Below, one piece after another: positions 54,770 through 64,000 of a stretch of 64,000 nucleotides of DNA. The notes under the pieces are model-generated. The model saw nothing but the letters and a program-made list of their open reading frames with translations, made no database searches and was not told the origin of the DNA. The position numbers and the translations under genes were made by a program. Origin of the DNA: Hyphomicrobiales bacterium (lineage in GTDB: Bacteria > Pseudomonadota > Alphaproteobacteria > Rhizobiales > Rhizobiaceae); the NCBI GenBank assembly GCA_900473185.1, contig UCKU01000012.1, positions 37,459 through 101,458 of the forward strand, given 5' to 3'. The number at the start of each line of letters is the position of its first letter. The first letter of the stretch is position 1.

Positions 54770-55651
54770 ATGTCAGCGCTTGCAAAGAATGAAACTATCA
54801 AGGCGGCTGTTGCACCGAAGACGGCCAATGTCGTCCATCTCGCAAAGAAGCCGGCGCGCAAGATCGATCTGCAGCTCCTTTCGGTCGCTGCCGCCCGCAA
54901 TATCGTGCCACCGCTGATCGTTCTCGCGATCATTCTCGGCCTCTGGCAGATTCTCTGTTCCTCGCCGAACGCCTCGCTGCCATCGCCGCACCAGGTTTGG
55001 CAGGAAAGCTATGATCTGATCGCCTATCCTTTCTTCAACTACGGATCTCAGGATATCGGTCTCGGCTGGCGCGTGCTGGTTTCGCTGCAGCGGGTTGCCT
55101 ATGGCTTCGGCCTTGCAGCCATAGCCGGCATCGTCATCGGTGCCGTTATCGGCCAGTCGGTCTGGGCGATGCGCGGCCTCGATCCGATCTTTCAAGTGCT
55201 GCGCACCGTGCCGCCGCTTGCCTGGCTGCCGCTGTCGCTCGCGGCCTTCCAGGACAGCAATCCTTCGGCGATCTTCGTGATTTTCATCACCTCGATCTGG
55301 CCTGTCATCATCAACACCGCCGTCGGCGTGCGCAATATCCCTCAGGATTATCGCAACGTCGCCGAAGTGCTGCGGCTCAACCAGTTCGAGTTCTTCTTCA
55401 AGATCATGCTGCCCTCGGCAGCCCCCTACATCTTCACCGGTCTGCGCATCGGCATCGGCCTGTCATGGCTGGCGATCGTCGCAGCCGAAATGCTGACCGG
55501 CGGCGTCGGCATCGGCTTTTTCATCTGGGATGCGTGGAACTCGTCCCGCCTGCCCGACATCATCGTGGCGCTTGCCTATATCGGCGTCGTCGGCTTCGCC
55601 CTCGACAAGCTCGTGTCCGCCATCGGCAAACTCGTCACGCGCGGCGCCTAG
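54770..55651 (+). CDS. nrtB: nitrate ABC transporter permease
   Basis: Inner-membrane permease of 293 residues with about six helices after a 45-residue cytoplasmic N-terminus. The EAA-type loop is VRNIPQDYRNVAEVLRLNQFEFFFKIMLPSA shortened here to its core NVAEVLRLNQFEF; the C-terminal ...LTGGVGIGFFIWDAWN matches NrtB/SsuC permeases. AAGGAG precedes the start. It sits between nrtA and nrtC, 20 bp from the latter. Confidence 0.92.
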   Translation: MSALAKNETIKAAVAPKTANVVHLAKKPARKIDLQLLSVAAARNIVPPLIVLAIILGLWQILCSSPNASLPSPHQVWQESYDLIAYPFFNYGSQDIGLGWRVLVSLQRVAYGFGLAAIAGIVIGAVIGQSVWAMRGLDPIFQVLRTVPPLAWLPLSLAAFQDSNPSAIFVIFITSIWPVIINTAVGVRNIPQDYRNVAEVLRLNQFEFFFKIMLPSAAPYIFTGLRIGIGLSWLAIVAAEMLTGGVGIGFFIWDAWNSSRLPDIIVALAYIGVVGFALDKLVSAIGKLVTRGA

Positions 55652-55671
55652 GCCAATTAAGGGGATCGACC

Positions 55672-56469
55672 ATGAACGCCTACCTGAAACTCGACCATAT
55701 CGACAAGCATTTCGACCGGGCGGGCGCCCGCACCGAGGTGCTGAAGGACATCAACCTCATCATCGACAAGGGCGAATTCGTCTCGATCATCGGTCATTCC
55801 GGCTGCGGCAAGTCCACGCTGCTCAACCTGATCGCCGGCTTGACGCCTGTCTCGAAGGGAGCCGTGCTGCTCGAAAACCGCGAGGTCAATGAGCCCGGCC
55901 CCGAACGCGCCGTCGTCTTCCAGAACCATTCGCTGCTGCCCTGGCTGACAGTCTATGAAAACGTCAATCTCGCCGTCTCGAAGGTCTTCAGCAATAAGAA
56001 GAGCAAGGCGGAGCGCCACGACTGGGTCATGGCCAATCTCGACCTCGTGCAGATGGCTCATGCGAAAGACAGACGCCCCTCAGAAATATCGGGCGGCATG
56101 AAGCAGCGCGTCGGCATCGCCCGGGCACTCTCGATGGAGCCGAAGATCCTTCTGCTCGATGAGCCCTTCGGCGCGCTCGACGCACTGACCCGTGCGCATC
56201 TGCAGGACGCCGTGATGGAAATCCACGCTCGGCTCGGCAATACGATGGTCATGATCACCCATGACGTCGACGAGGCCGTACTGCTTTCCGACCGCATCGT
56301 GATGATGACCAACGGCCCCGCCGCCCGCATCGGCGAAGTGCTCGACGTGCCGATCGCCCGACCGCGCAACCGTATCGAGCTCGCCTCCGACCGAACCTAC
56401 CTCAAATGCCGCGAAGCCGTGCTGAAGTTCCTCTACGAACGTCACCGCTTCGTCGAAGCCGCGGAGTAA
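55672..56469 (+). CDS. nrtC: nitrate ABC transporter ATP-binding protein
   Basis: ATPase of 265 residues: Walker A GHSGCGKST, signature ISGGMKQRVGIARALS, Walker B LLLDEPFGALD and switch ITHDVDEAVLLSDR. It is a single ATPase domain of the NrtD/SsuB size and lacks the extra NrtA-like regulatory domain found in cyanobacterial NrtC, so control rests on NasS/NasT. It precedes nirB by only 3 bp. Confidence 0.92.
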   Translation: MNAYLKLDHIDKHFDRAGARTEVLKDINLIIDKGEFVSIIGHSGCGKSTLLNLIAGLTPVSKGAVLLENREVNEPGPERAVVFQNHSLLPWLTVYENVNLAVSKVFSNKKSKAERHDWVMANLDLVQMAHAKDRRPSEISGGMKQRVGIARALSMEPKILLLDEPFGALDALTRAHLQDAVMEIHARLGNTMVMITHDVDEAVLLSDRIVMMTNGPAARIGEVLDVPIARPRNRIELASDRTYLKCREAVLKFLYERHRFVEAAE

Positions 56470-56472
56470 ACC

Positions 56473-58923
56473 ATGACCGAAAAACTCGTCATCATCGGTA
56501 ACGGCATGGCGCCTGGGCGCATGCTGGAACACCTGTTCGAACAGGCGCCAGGCCGCTATCAGGTCACGATCTTCAACGCCGAGCCGCGCGTCAATTACGA
56601 TCGCATCATGCTCTCGCCGGTCCTCTCGGGCGAAAAGACCTACGAGCAGATCGTCATCCATGGCGATGGCTGGTACATCGACCACGGCATCACCCTCTAC
56701 AAGGGCCACAAGATCGTCTCGATCGACCGCGACAGGAAGACGGTCACGTCGGATCATGGTGTGACCGAGAGCTATGACAAGCTCGTCATCGCCACGGGCT
56801 CTGTGCCCTTCATCATTCCCGTTCCCGGCAAGGATCTGCCTGGCGTCATCACCTATCGCGACCTCGATGACGTGCAGGCCATGCTGCTTGCCGCCCAGTC
56901 GCGGCAAAAGGCGATCGTCATCGGCGGCGGCCTGCTCGGGCTTGAGGCGGCCGCCGGACTTGCCCAGCGCGGCATGGATGTCACCGTATTGCACGTCATG
57001 CCGACGCTGATGGAGCGCCAACTCGATCCCGCCGCCGGCTACCTCTTGCAGAAGGCTGTCGAGGAACGCGGCATCAAGGTCATCTGTAAGGCCAACACCA
57101 AGCAGATCATCGGCAACGGCAAGGTAGAAGGCGTCGAACTCGACAACGGCACGATCATTCCGGCCACGCTCGTCGTCATGGCGGTCGGTATTCGTCCGAA
57201 CGTCAATCTTGCCAAGGAAGCCGGGCTTGCCGTCAATCGTGGCATTGTCGTCGATGCCGGCATGCAGACCTCCGATGGCGACATCTACTCGCTCGGCGAA
57301 TGCGCCGAGGTCGGCGGCATGGTCTATGGTCTTGTCGCACCGCTCTACGAGATGGCCCGCGTGGCAGCCTCCCATCTGGCGGGCGATACGAAGCCGGGCT
57401 TCGTGCATTCCGATACACCGACCAAACTCAAAGTTACCGGCATCGAGCTCTATTCACTGGGTGATTTCGCCGACGGTGATGACCGGCAGGAAATCGTGCT
57501 GCGCGATGCAACCGCGGGCGTCTACAAGCGCTTGGTGTTGAAGGACAACCGTATTATCGGCACGGTGCTTTACGGCGAAACCTCCGACGGCGCCTGGTTC
57601 AACGATCTCAAGAAAAAGGCGGTCGACATCTCTGAGATGCGCGACACTCTGATCTTCGGCCAAGCCTATCAGGGAGGGTCCCCGCTGGACCCTATGGCGG
57701 CCGTTGCAGCCTTGCCGGATGATGCGGAAATCTGCGGCTGCAACGGCGTCTGCAAGGGCAAAATCACTTCAACGATTACGGCCAAGGGCCTGACATCGCT
57801 CGATGATGTGCGCGCACACACCAAGGCTTCGGCCTCCTGTGGCTCCTGTACCGGCCTTGTCGAGCAGCTCATGTCCTTGACGCTGGGTGATGCCTATAAT
57901 CCGAAAGCCGTGCAGCCTATGTGCACGTGCACGGAACTCGGCCATGATGATGTGCGCCGCCTGATCAAGGCAAAAAAGCTGAAGACCATACCCGCAATCA
58001 TGCAGGAACTGGAATGGAAGACATCCGGCGGCTGCGCCAAATGTCGCCCGGCACTCAACTATTATCTCGTCTGTGACTGGCCGGATGAATATGCCGACGA
58101 TTACCAGTCGCGCTTCATCAACGAACGCGTCCATGCCAATATCCAGAAGGATGGCACCTATTCCGTTGTGCCACGCATGTGGGGCGGAGTGACCAATTCC
58201 GGCGAACTGCGCGCTATTGCCGATGTGGTCGACAAGTTCGCGATCCCGATGGTCAAAGTGACCGGCGGCCAGCGCATCGACCTGCTCGGCATCGAAAAGG
58301 AAGACCTGCCGGCCGTCTGGGCTGATCTCGGCAAGGCCGGCTTCATTTCTGGCCAGGCCTATGCCAAGGGCCTGCGCACTGTGAAGACCTGCGTCGGCTC
58401 CGACTGGTGCCGCTTCGGTACGCAGGATTCGACTGGCCTCGGCATCCGCATCGAAAAGTTCATGTGGGGCTCCTGGACACCAGCCAAATTGAAGATGGCA
58501 GTCTCCGGATGTCCGCGAAACTGTGCGGAGGCCACCTGCAAGGATATCGGCGTGATCTGCGTGGATTCCGGCTTCGAGATCCATTTCGCCGGCGCTGCAG
58601 GTCTCGACATCAAAGGCACGGAAGTGCTCGGCCTGGTGAAGACGGAGGACGAAGCGCTCGAACATATCGTGGCGCTGACCCAGATGTATCGCGAGCAGGG
58701 CCGCTATCTTGAGCGCATCTACAAATGGGCCAAGCGCATCGGCCTCGACGAGATCCGCCGGCAGATCATGGAGGATCACGACAAGCGCAAAGCCTACTAC
58801 GAGCGCTTTGTCTTTTCCCAGAAATTCGCCCAGGTCGACCCCTGGTCGGAGCGCGTCTCCGGCAAGGACAAGCACGAATTCCGGCCGATGGCGACGATCG
58901 GCTTCAATCAGGCGGCAGAGTGA
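56473..58923 (+). CDS. nirB: NAD(P)H-dependent assimilatory nitrite reductase large subunit
   Basis: Siroheme enzyme of 816 residues reducing nitrite to ammonium. Order: FAD/NADH domains (1-400; GNGMAPGRMLEHL, GGGLLGLEAAAG), a Bfd-type [2Fe-2S] segment starting CGCNGVC (Cys421, 423, 427), a ferredoxin-like half domain near 560-630, and the [4Fe-4S]-siroheme site CVGSDWC (Cys640, 646) and CPRNC (Cys680, 684). All ligands are present. It is 11 bp from nirD. Confidence 0.95.
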   Translation: MTEKLVIIGNGMAPGRMLEHLFEQAPGRYQVTIFNAEPRVNYDRIMLSPVLSGEKTYEQIVIHGDGWYIDHGITLYKGHKIVSIDRDRKTVTSDHGVTESYDKLVIATGSVPFIIPVPGKDLPGVITYRDLDDVQAMLLAAQSRQKAIVIGGGLLGLEAAAGLAQRGMDVTVLHVMPTLMERQLDPAAGYLLQKAVEERGIKVICKANTKQIIGNGKVEGVELDNGTIIPATLVVMAVGIRPNVNLAKEAGLAVNRGIVVDAGMQTSDGDIYSLGECAEVGGMVYGLVAPLYEMARVAASHLAGDTKPGFVHSDTPTKLKVTGIELYSLGDFADGDDRQEIVLRDATAGVYKRLVLKDNRIIGTVLYGETSDGAWFNDLKKKAVDISEMRDTLIFGQAYQGGSPLDPMAAVAALPDDAEICGCNGVCKGKITSTITAKGLTSLDDVRAHTKASASCGSCTGLVEQLMSLTLGDAYNPKAVQPMCTCTELGHDDVRRLIKAKKLKTIPAIMQELEWKTSGGCAKCRPALNYYLVCDWPDEYADDYQSRFINERVHANIQKDGTYSVVPRMWGGVTNSGELRAIADVVDKFAIPMVKVTGGQRIDLLGIEKEDLPAVWADLGKAGFISGQAYAKGLRTVKTCVGSDWCRFGTQDSTGLGIRIEKFMWGSWTPAKLKMAVSGCPRNCAEATCKDIGVICVDSGFEIHFAGAAGLDIKGTEVLGLVKTEDEALEHIVALTQMYREQGRYLERIYKWAKRIGLDEIRRQIMEDHDKRKAYYERFVFSQKFAQVDPWSERVSGKDKHEFRPMATIGFNQAAE

Positions 58924-58934
58924 GGAGATCAACC

Positions 58935-59264
58935 ATGAACTGGCACCCAATCGGCGAGATCTCCGATATTCCTTTGCGTGGCTCCCGCTGCGTGAAGACC
59001 CCGCATATGAATATCGCCGTCTTCCGCACGGGCGAGGACGAGGTCTATGCGATCGAAAACCGCTGCCCGCACAAGGGCGGGCCGCTTTCCGAAGGCATTG
59101 TGCACGGCAACGCGGTTACCTGCCCGCTGCACAACTGGGTCATCTCGCTGGAGACTGGCAGGGCACTCGGCGCCGATGACGGCGCGGTGCGTACCATCCC
59201 GCTCAGGAACGAGGGCGGCAGGCTCTATATCGCGCTCGAAAGCCTCGTTATGGCGGCCGAATGA
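58935..59264 (+). CDS. nirD: nitrite reductase small subunit, Rieske-like
   Basis: Partner of NirB, 109 residues, with a Rieske-type fold. The iron-sulfur motifs are CPHKGG and CPLHNW, that is, the Cys-X-His and Cys-X2-His pairs are present, so it may bind a [2Fe-2S] cluster, unlike some NirD. The start at 58935 follows GAGGAG. The end overlaps nasA (ATGA). Confidence 0.92.
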   Translation: MNWHPIGEISDIPLRGSRCVKTPHMNIAVFRTGEDEVYAIENRCPHKGGPLSEGIVHGNAVTCPLHNWVISLETGRALGADDGAVRTIPLRNEGGRLYIALESLVMAAE

Positions 59265-61918
59265 TGGGAGCGGAGGTCAGGACCACCTGCCCCTATTGCG
59301 GTGTCGGCTGCGGCGTGATCGCCCGGGCGGACGAGGCCGGCACCGTGACCGTGAAGGGCGACCCGGAGCACCCGGCGAATTTCGGGCGGCTCTGTTCCAA
59401 AGGTTCGGCGCTTGCCGAAACCATCGATCTCGACGGTCGTCTGCTCTATCCCGAAATCGATGGCAGACAAGCAGGCTGGGATGAAGCTCTCGATCTCGTC
59501 GCCAACAGATTTTCCGAGACCATTGCCCAACATGGCCCTGATGCCGTCGCCTTTTATGTCTCGGGTCAGCTTCTGACCGAGGATTATTATGTCGCCAACA
59601 AGCTGATGAAGGGCTTCATCGGCTCAGCCAATATCGACACCAATTCCCGCCTCTGCATGTCTTCCTCGGTCGCCGGCCATCGCCGCGCTTTCGGCTCGGA
59701 TACGGTACCCGGCCTCTATGAGGATCTGGAGCTTGCCGACCTCATCGTGTTGACGGGCTCGAACCTCGCCTGGTGCCATCCGGTCATCTACCAGCGGCTC
59801 GCAGCCGCCAAGGTGGCCCGGCCAGGCCTGAAGATCATCGTCATCGATCCGCGCCGGACGATGACCTGTGATATTGCCGATCTGCATCTTGCCATTCGCC
59901 CGGATGGCGATGTGGCACTCTTCATGGGACTGCTCGCCCATCTCGCGGCAAGCCCCGTCATCGACCAGAACTATATCGGTGCCCACACGGAAGGTTTTGG
60001 AGCGGCCTTCGCCGCTGCCGCCGCACTAACGGTAGACGACCTGCTTGAGCGTACCGGCCTGCCAGCCATGCAGGTGAGGGAATTCTTCCGCCTGTTCGAG
60101 ACGAACGATAAGGTCGTCACCTGCTACAGCCAAGGCGTCAATCAGTCCGCTTCCGGCACCGACAAGGTCAACGCCATCATCAATTGCCATCTGGCGACGG
60201 GGCGCATCGGCCGACCTGGCATGGGACCGTTTTCGCTGACCGGCCAACCGAACGCCATGGGCGGCCGCGAGGTCGGCGGGCTTGCAAACATGCTGGCCGC
60301 CCATATGGCGATCGAAAACGCAGGGGATCGCGATCGGGTGCAGCGCTTCTGGAATGCGCCTGACATTGCCTGCAAGCCTGGCTTGAAGGCCGTCGATCTG
60401 TTTCGGGCCGTCGAGGAGGGTCGCGTCAAGGCGCTCTGGATCATGGCGACAAATCCGGTCGTTTCAATGCCCGATGCCCGTCGCGTCGAGGCGGCGATTG
60501 CCGCCTGCCCCTTCGTGGTCGTGTCCGACATGTTGCGCGAGACCGATACGACGCGGCACGCGCATGTGCTGCTTCCCTCTCTCGGCTGGGGCGAGAAGGA
60601 CGGAACGGTCACCAATTCGGAACGCCGCATATCGAGGCAACGCCCCTTTCTCGTTTCGCCGGGAGAGGCGCGCGCCGACTGGTGGCAGATGGCGGAAGTC
60701 GGCCGCCGGATGGGCTTTGCCGCCTTCGACTACACGTCTCCGGCCGATATTTTCGCCGAGCACGCAGCACTCTCAGCCTTCGAGAATGACGGCAGCCGCG
60801 ACTTCGATATCGGCGCATACGCCGAGACGGAAGCGTTAGCCTATGACGCGCTGAAACCATTCCAGTGGCCGCAGCCTTTTGGAAAAGAGAAAAAGGAAAC
60901 GCGGTTCTTCGCCGAGGGCGGTTTCTTCCATCCCGATCGCAAGGCGCGTTTCGTTGCCGTCGAAGCACCGGCAACCGACAGAACAGATTCAACCTATCCC
61001 TTCACGCTGAATACGGGCCGTATCCGCGACCAGTGGCACACCATGACACGGACGGGAAAGAGCGCGCGGCTATCATCCCATATCGCCGAACCCTTTGCGG
61101 AAATCCATCCGCGCGACGCGATGGAACTCGGCTTGGCCGATGCCGCCCTCGTGCAGATCGAAAGCAGCTACGGCAAGGCGATCATCCGCGCGCTGGTGAC
61201 CGACCGGCAGGCGCGCGGCAGCGTTTTCGTGCCGATGCACTGGAGCGACCAGAATTCGGCTGAGGCGCGGATCGGCGCCGTCGTCAAACCCACAACGGAC
61301 CCGGTTTCGGGTCAGCCTGCCTCGAAGAATGTCGCGGTTGCCGTCAGCCGCTATCGTGCTGCCACTTATGGCTTCGCCGTCAGCATGGCAAAGCCTGATG
61401 TGGCGGACGCGGACTATTGGGCACTCGCTAAGGCCGATGGCGGATGGCGGCTGGAGCTTGCGTTCCATGACGGTATCGAAGACTGGAGGGCCTGGTGCCG
61501 AAAAAGCTTCGGCATTGCCGACCATATCGAGCCCTTGGGTTATGCCGACAAGCAGTCCGGCGACCGACGGATCGCCTTCTTCGACGGAGAGAGACTGCTT
61601 GCCGCGCTCTTTCTTGCAAGGGAGCCCGTTGCCGTCGCGCGCAACTGGGCGGTGTCGCAACTGACTGCCGATCACAGCGATCTGCGTCGCCGCTTTGCCA
61701 TCATCGCCGGCCGACCTGGCGCCGACAGGCCGGATCCGGGTGCGACGGTCTGTTCCTGCTTCAGTGTCGGCGTCAACCAGATCATCGCCGCTGTCCGCTC
61801 CGGCTGCCGCAGCGTCGAAGCGATCGGCAACGAACTCAAGGCAGGCACCAATTGCGGTTCTTGCCGCGCCGAAATCAGGGGGATCATCAATGCCTGTGTT
61901 GCAGACGCTGCTGAATGA
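59261..61918 (+). CDS. nasA: assimilatory nitrate reductase catalytic subunit with C-terminal Bfd-like domain
   Basis: Molybdopterin nitrate reductase of 885 residues. The N-terminal [4Fe-4S] binding set starts CPYCGVGC (Cys10, 13, 17) with a fourth Cys in GRLCSKGS; the Mo region includes TNSRLCMSSSVAGH; and the C-terminal 60 residues carry a Bfd-type [2Fe-2S] domain (VCSCFSVG and TNCGSCRAE) for electron input. It reduces nitrate to nitrite for NirBD in the cytoplasm. Its last 29 bases overlap cysG. Confidence 0.95.
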   Translation: MMGAEVRTTCPYCGVGCGVIARADEAGTVTVKGDPEHPANFGRLCSKGSALAETIDLDGRLLYPEIDGRQAGWDEALDLVANRFSETIAQHGPDAVAFYVSGQLLTEDYYVANKLMKGFIGSANIDTNSRLCMSSSVAGHRRAFGSDTVPGLYEDLELADLIVLTGSNLAWCHPVIYQRLAAAKVARPGLKIIVIDPRRTMTCDIADLHLAIRPDGDVALFMGLLAHLAASPVIDQNYIGAHTEGFGAAFAAAAALTVDDLLERTGLPAMQVREFFRLFETNDKVVTCYSQGVNQSASGTDKVNAIINCHLATGRIGRPGMGPFSLTGQPNAMGGREVGGLANMLAAHMAIENAGDRDRVQRFWNAPDIACKPGLKAVDLFRAVEEGRVKALWIMATNPVVSMPDARRVEAAIAACPFVVVSDMLRETDTTRHAHVLLPSLGWGEKDGTVTNSERRISRQRPFLVSPGEARADWWQMAEVGRRMGFAAFDYTSPADIFAEHAALSAFENDGSRDFDIGAYAETEALAYDALKPFQWPQPFGKEKKETRFFAEGGFFHPDRKARFVAVEAPATDRTDSTYPFTLNTGRIRDQWHTMTRTGKSARLSSHIAEPFAEIHPRDAMELGLADAALVQIESSYGKAIIRALVTDRQARGSVFVPMHWSDQNSAEARIGAVVKPTTDPVSGQPASKNVAVAVSRYRAATYGFAVSMAKPDVADADYWALAKADGGWRLELAFHDGIEDWRAWCRKSFGIADHIEPLGYADKQSGDRRIAFFDGERLLAALFLAREPVAVARNWAVSQLTADHSDLRRRFAIIAGRPGADRPDPGATVCSCFSVGVNQIIAAVRSGCRSVEAIGNELKAGTNCGSCRAEIRGIINACVADAAE

Positions 61919-63365
61919 TGTTGCCGACCGGGTGCCGGCCCGAATGGCGCCGCTCGCCAAGCTACCGGTCTTCTGGTCGCTTGCCGGACAACGGGTGATC
62001 GTCGCCGGCGGCTCGGATGCCTGTGCCTGGAAGGCGGAACTGCTGGCCGCCTGCGGTGCGAAAGTCGAGATCTTTGCCGAGCATCTCGGCGAAGCCTGTG
62101 CCACCCTCATTGAGCGCGGTTCATCGCATCCGGATGGTGCGCTTATCTACCATCCGACGGCATGGCGCGAAGATATTTTTGCAGGTGCGGCGCTTGCCAT
62201 AGCGGATTGCGAGGATGAGGCCGAGGCTCGAACATTTTTCGAAGCGGCGCAGCGAGCCGGCGTTCCCGTCAACATCATCGACAAGCCTGCTTTCTGCCAG
62301 TTCCAGTTCGGTTCCATCGTCAACCGCTCGCCCGTCGTGGTGTCGATCTCGACGGATGGCGCCGCCCCCATTCTCGCCCAGGCCATTCGCCGCCGCATCG
62401 AGACGCTGCTGCCGACATCGCTGAAATCCTGGGCAGCCCTTGCCCAGTCACTGCGCGAAGAAATTGCCCTTCGTCTGAAGCCCGGCGCAGAGCGCCGCGC
62501 CTTCTGGGAGCGTTTTGTCGATCGCGCTTTCGGAGCTGAACCGACAGAAGCAAGCGCTCGCGATCTGCTTGCCGATATGAAAGGGCCAGCTCAGGCCCGC
62601 CCCGTCGGGCGGGTGACGCTTGTCGGCGCCGGTCCGGGCGATGCGGAATATCTGACGCTGAAGGCTGTGCGGGCATTGCAGGCCGCCGATGTCATCCTGT
62701 TCGATGATCTGGTGTCGGACGAAGTTCTGGAACTGGCGCGACGCGAGGCAAAGCGCCTGCTCGTCGGCAAACGCGGCGGCCGCACGAGCTGCCGCCAGGA
62801 AGATATCAACGAGATGATGCTGACCTTCGCCAAGGCCGGCAAGAACGTCGCCCGATTGAAATCCGGCGACCCGATGATCTTCGGCCGCGCCGGCGAGGAG
62901 ATCGCCTATCTGAAGCAGCATAATATCCCGGTCGAGGTCATCCCCGGCATCACGGCGGCCAGCGCGATGGCGTCGCGGCTCGGCGTGTCCTTGACCCATC
63001 GCGATCATGCGCAGAGCGTCCAATTCGTCACCGGACATTCGCGCCATGGCAGCCTGCCTGACACTATCGACTGGCCGGCGATCGCAGACACAAGAAAAAC
63101 GACGATCTTCTACATGGGCGGACGCACTGCCGGAGCGATCCAGAACAACCTGATCGAGGCTGGCCTCGATGCAAAAACGCCCGTCGTGATCGTCAGCTCT
63201 GTTGCCAATGCCGACGAGCGACGCTGGAGCGGCAGTCTCAATGATCTTTCTTCAGCCATGGCCGGAATCGGCCTCGACCGGCCCGTGCTGATCGGCGTCG
63301 GAGAGGTTTTTGCTGCTTGTGATCAAGCGAAGGAAGACTATCTGCCTGTTGCGGCCCAGGCTTAA
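61890..63365 (+). CDS. cysG: siroheme synthase (fused dehydrogenase/ferrochelatase and uroporphyrinogen-III methyltransferase)
   Basis: Enzyme of 491 residues making the siroheme cofactor of NirB. Residues about 15-210 are the Met8-like NAD dehydrogenase/chelatase (VIVAGGSDACAWKAELLAACGAKV, IVNRSPVVVSISTDGAAP); about 230-480 the SAM methyltransferase (GRVTLVGAGPGDAEYLTLKA, VGKRGGRTSCRQEDIN, MIFGRAGEEIAYL, PGITAASAMASRLG). The ATG at 61890 follows AGGGGG and overlaps nasA by 29 bp. Confidence 0.93.
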   Translation: MPVLQTLLNDVADRVPARMAPLAKLPVFWSLAGQRVIVAGGSDACAWKAELLAACGAKVEIFAEHLGEACATLIERGSSHPDGALIYHPTAWREDIFAGAALAIADCEDEAEARTFFEAAQRAGVPVNIIDKPAFCQFQFGSIVNRSPVVVSISTDGAAPILAQAIRRRIETLLPTSLKSWAALAQSLREEIALRLKPGAERRAFWERFVDRAFGAEPTEASARDLLADMKGPAQARPVGRVTLVGAGPGDAEYLTLKAVRALQAADVILFDDLVSDEVLELARREAKRLLVGKRGGRTSCRQEDINEMMLTFAKAGKNVARLKSGDPMIFGRAGEEIAYLKQHNIPVEVIPGITAASAMASRLGVSLTHRDHAQSVQFVTGHSRHGSLPDTIDWPAIADTRKTTIFYMGGRTAGAIQNNLIEAGLDAKTPVVIVSSVANADERRWSGSLNDLSSAMAGIGLDRPVLIGVGEVFAACDQAKEDYLPVAAQA

Positions 63366-63539
63366 TGAGACGCCAGGCCTCTCCGGGACCGATATCATAG
63401 AACTCGTGGATTGACGGGAGATCGACAGGTCAACGATCCGACCGCAGACCATGATCTAATCAATGACAAGAGGCAGAATTTCGCTCAAACATGTTCTCCG
63501 TCATTCTTCGATTCCCTTTCAGGCGACGCGAGATCTCAC

Positions 63540-64000
63540 ATGCCCTCGAAACTGAACCGCAAATTGCAGATGCCCCGCCGCGACGATCTTGGTCTTCTGA
63601 CGATCGCCAACGGCTCCGGCCTCTCCATATCGGCGCTACTGAACGGCACGCTGTTTTCCATCGATTATGGCGATAGCCTCGGATCCGTGCAGATCAATCA
63701 AATCCAGGGATCGCCGCTTTCCGGCAGTGTCGGACGCCTCTATCTGCGGATCGGCAGCAAGAAGCCTGCCATTGCAGAGATCGTCGGACCTCGGGCGCAG
63801 GGTCGCTTCGGCCATAGTGAGGCAGGCTTCTCCTGGAGCGGCGAAGTCGGAGACATCCGCTATCATGTGAGCCTCGTGCTTGCCCCCTCCGAAACGACAT
63901 GGTTCTGGCATGTGACCCTGACCCATTCCGGCGCGGAAAAGCTGCCGGCCGATCTCGTGCTGGTTCAGGATATCGGCCTCGGCGACCGCGGTTTCCTGAT
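63540..64000 (+). CDS. probable GH94/NdvB-like carbohydrate phosphorylase, cut by window end
   Basis: The first 153 residues of a long open frame that runs off the window. The start MPSKLNRKLQMPRRDDLG, the beta-rich stretch and VLVQDIGLGDRGFL resemble the N-terminal domain of cellobiose/cyclic-glucan phosphorylase-type proteins (GH94, GT36, the C-terminal half of NdvB). The ribosome site is weak and an in-frame ATG at 63570 is possible. No catalytic residues are within the window, so the family call is tentative. Confidence 0.55.
   Translation, partial: MPSKLNRKLQMPRRDDLGLLTIANGSGLSISALLNGTLFSIDYGDSLGSVQINQIQGSPLSGSVGRLYLRIGSKKPAIAEIVGPRAQGRFGHSEAGFSWSGEVGDIRYHVSLVLAPSETTWFWHVTLTHSGAEKLPADLVLVQDIGLGDRGFL

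Overview
The window is typical of a Rhizobium/Agrobacterium-like alphaproteobacterium. GC is high, genes are dense and arranged in translationally overlapping operons, and many ABC uptake systems, LacI/GntR/TetR/SorC regulators and NasT/NasS-controlled nitrate genes are present. I saw no rRNA, tRNA, CRISPR array, transposase or integrase. It reads as an accessory-rich catabolic part of a chromosome or chromid.

Layout. 1-6000: a chemoreceptor cut by the window start, a LuxR-type regulator, a secreted cupin, an MFS permease and a LacI repressor. 6.1-12.3 kb: a CUT1 sugar ABC transporter around a GH127 beta-L-arabinofuranosidase. 12.3-14.9 kb: a divergent pair of proline-specific peptidases. 15.1-21.7 kb: a complete but divergent phnFGHIJKLM (carbon-phosphorus lyase type) operon whose PhnJ lacks three of its four signature cysteines. 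It is followed by a phnE remnant and a PfkB-family kinase. 23-30 kb: an HtrA-like protease, a tetR-haloalkane dehalogenase pair, a 44-residue small protein, Ohr, an OmpR/EnvZ-type pair, an epoxide-hydrolase-like protein and a DUF488 protein. 30.4-33 kb: a DipZ-like redox protein and a secreted alpha/beta hydrolase. 33-47.5 kb, all on the minus strand: two CUT2 sugar transporters, an SDR polyol dehydrogenase and two DhaK/DhaL pairs, one DhaK being fused to a SorC regulator. 47.6-50.9 kb: a LacI regulator and an FdhF/YdeP-like molybdoenzyme that overlap tail to tail. 51.1-63.4 kb: the assimilatory nitrate block nasT-nasS / nrtABC-nirBD-nasA-cysG. 63.5 kb to the end: the start of a probable GH94/NdvB-like gene.

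How genes work together. The arabinofuranosidase cluster plus the proline peptidases looks suited to dismantling hydroxyproline-rich plant wall glycoproteins. The SDR and DhaKL genes suggest import of a polyol, its oxidation to a ketose and phosphorylation of the ketose. The nitrate block carries uptake (NrtABC), nitrate reductase (NasA), nitrite reductase (NirBD) and siroheme synthesis (CysG). Upstream of nrtA I find a perfect sigma-54 promoter and, downstream of it, two hairpins with A1/G4 hexaloops, the second competing with a terminator. This matches NasT (ANTAR) antitermination.

The strongest candidates for something undescribed are: (i) the phn-like operon with a cysteine-poor PhnJ; (ii) a 16-bp element shared by three redox/stress promoters around the two-component system; (iii) the regulator-kinase fusion inside the polyol cluster.
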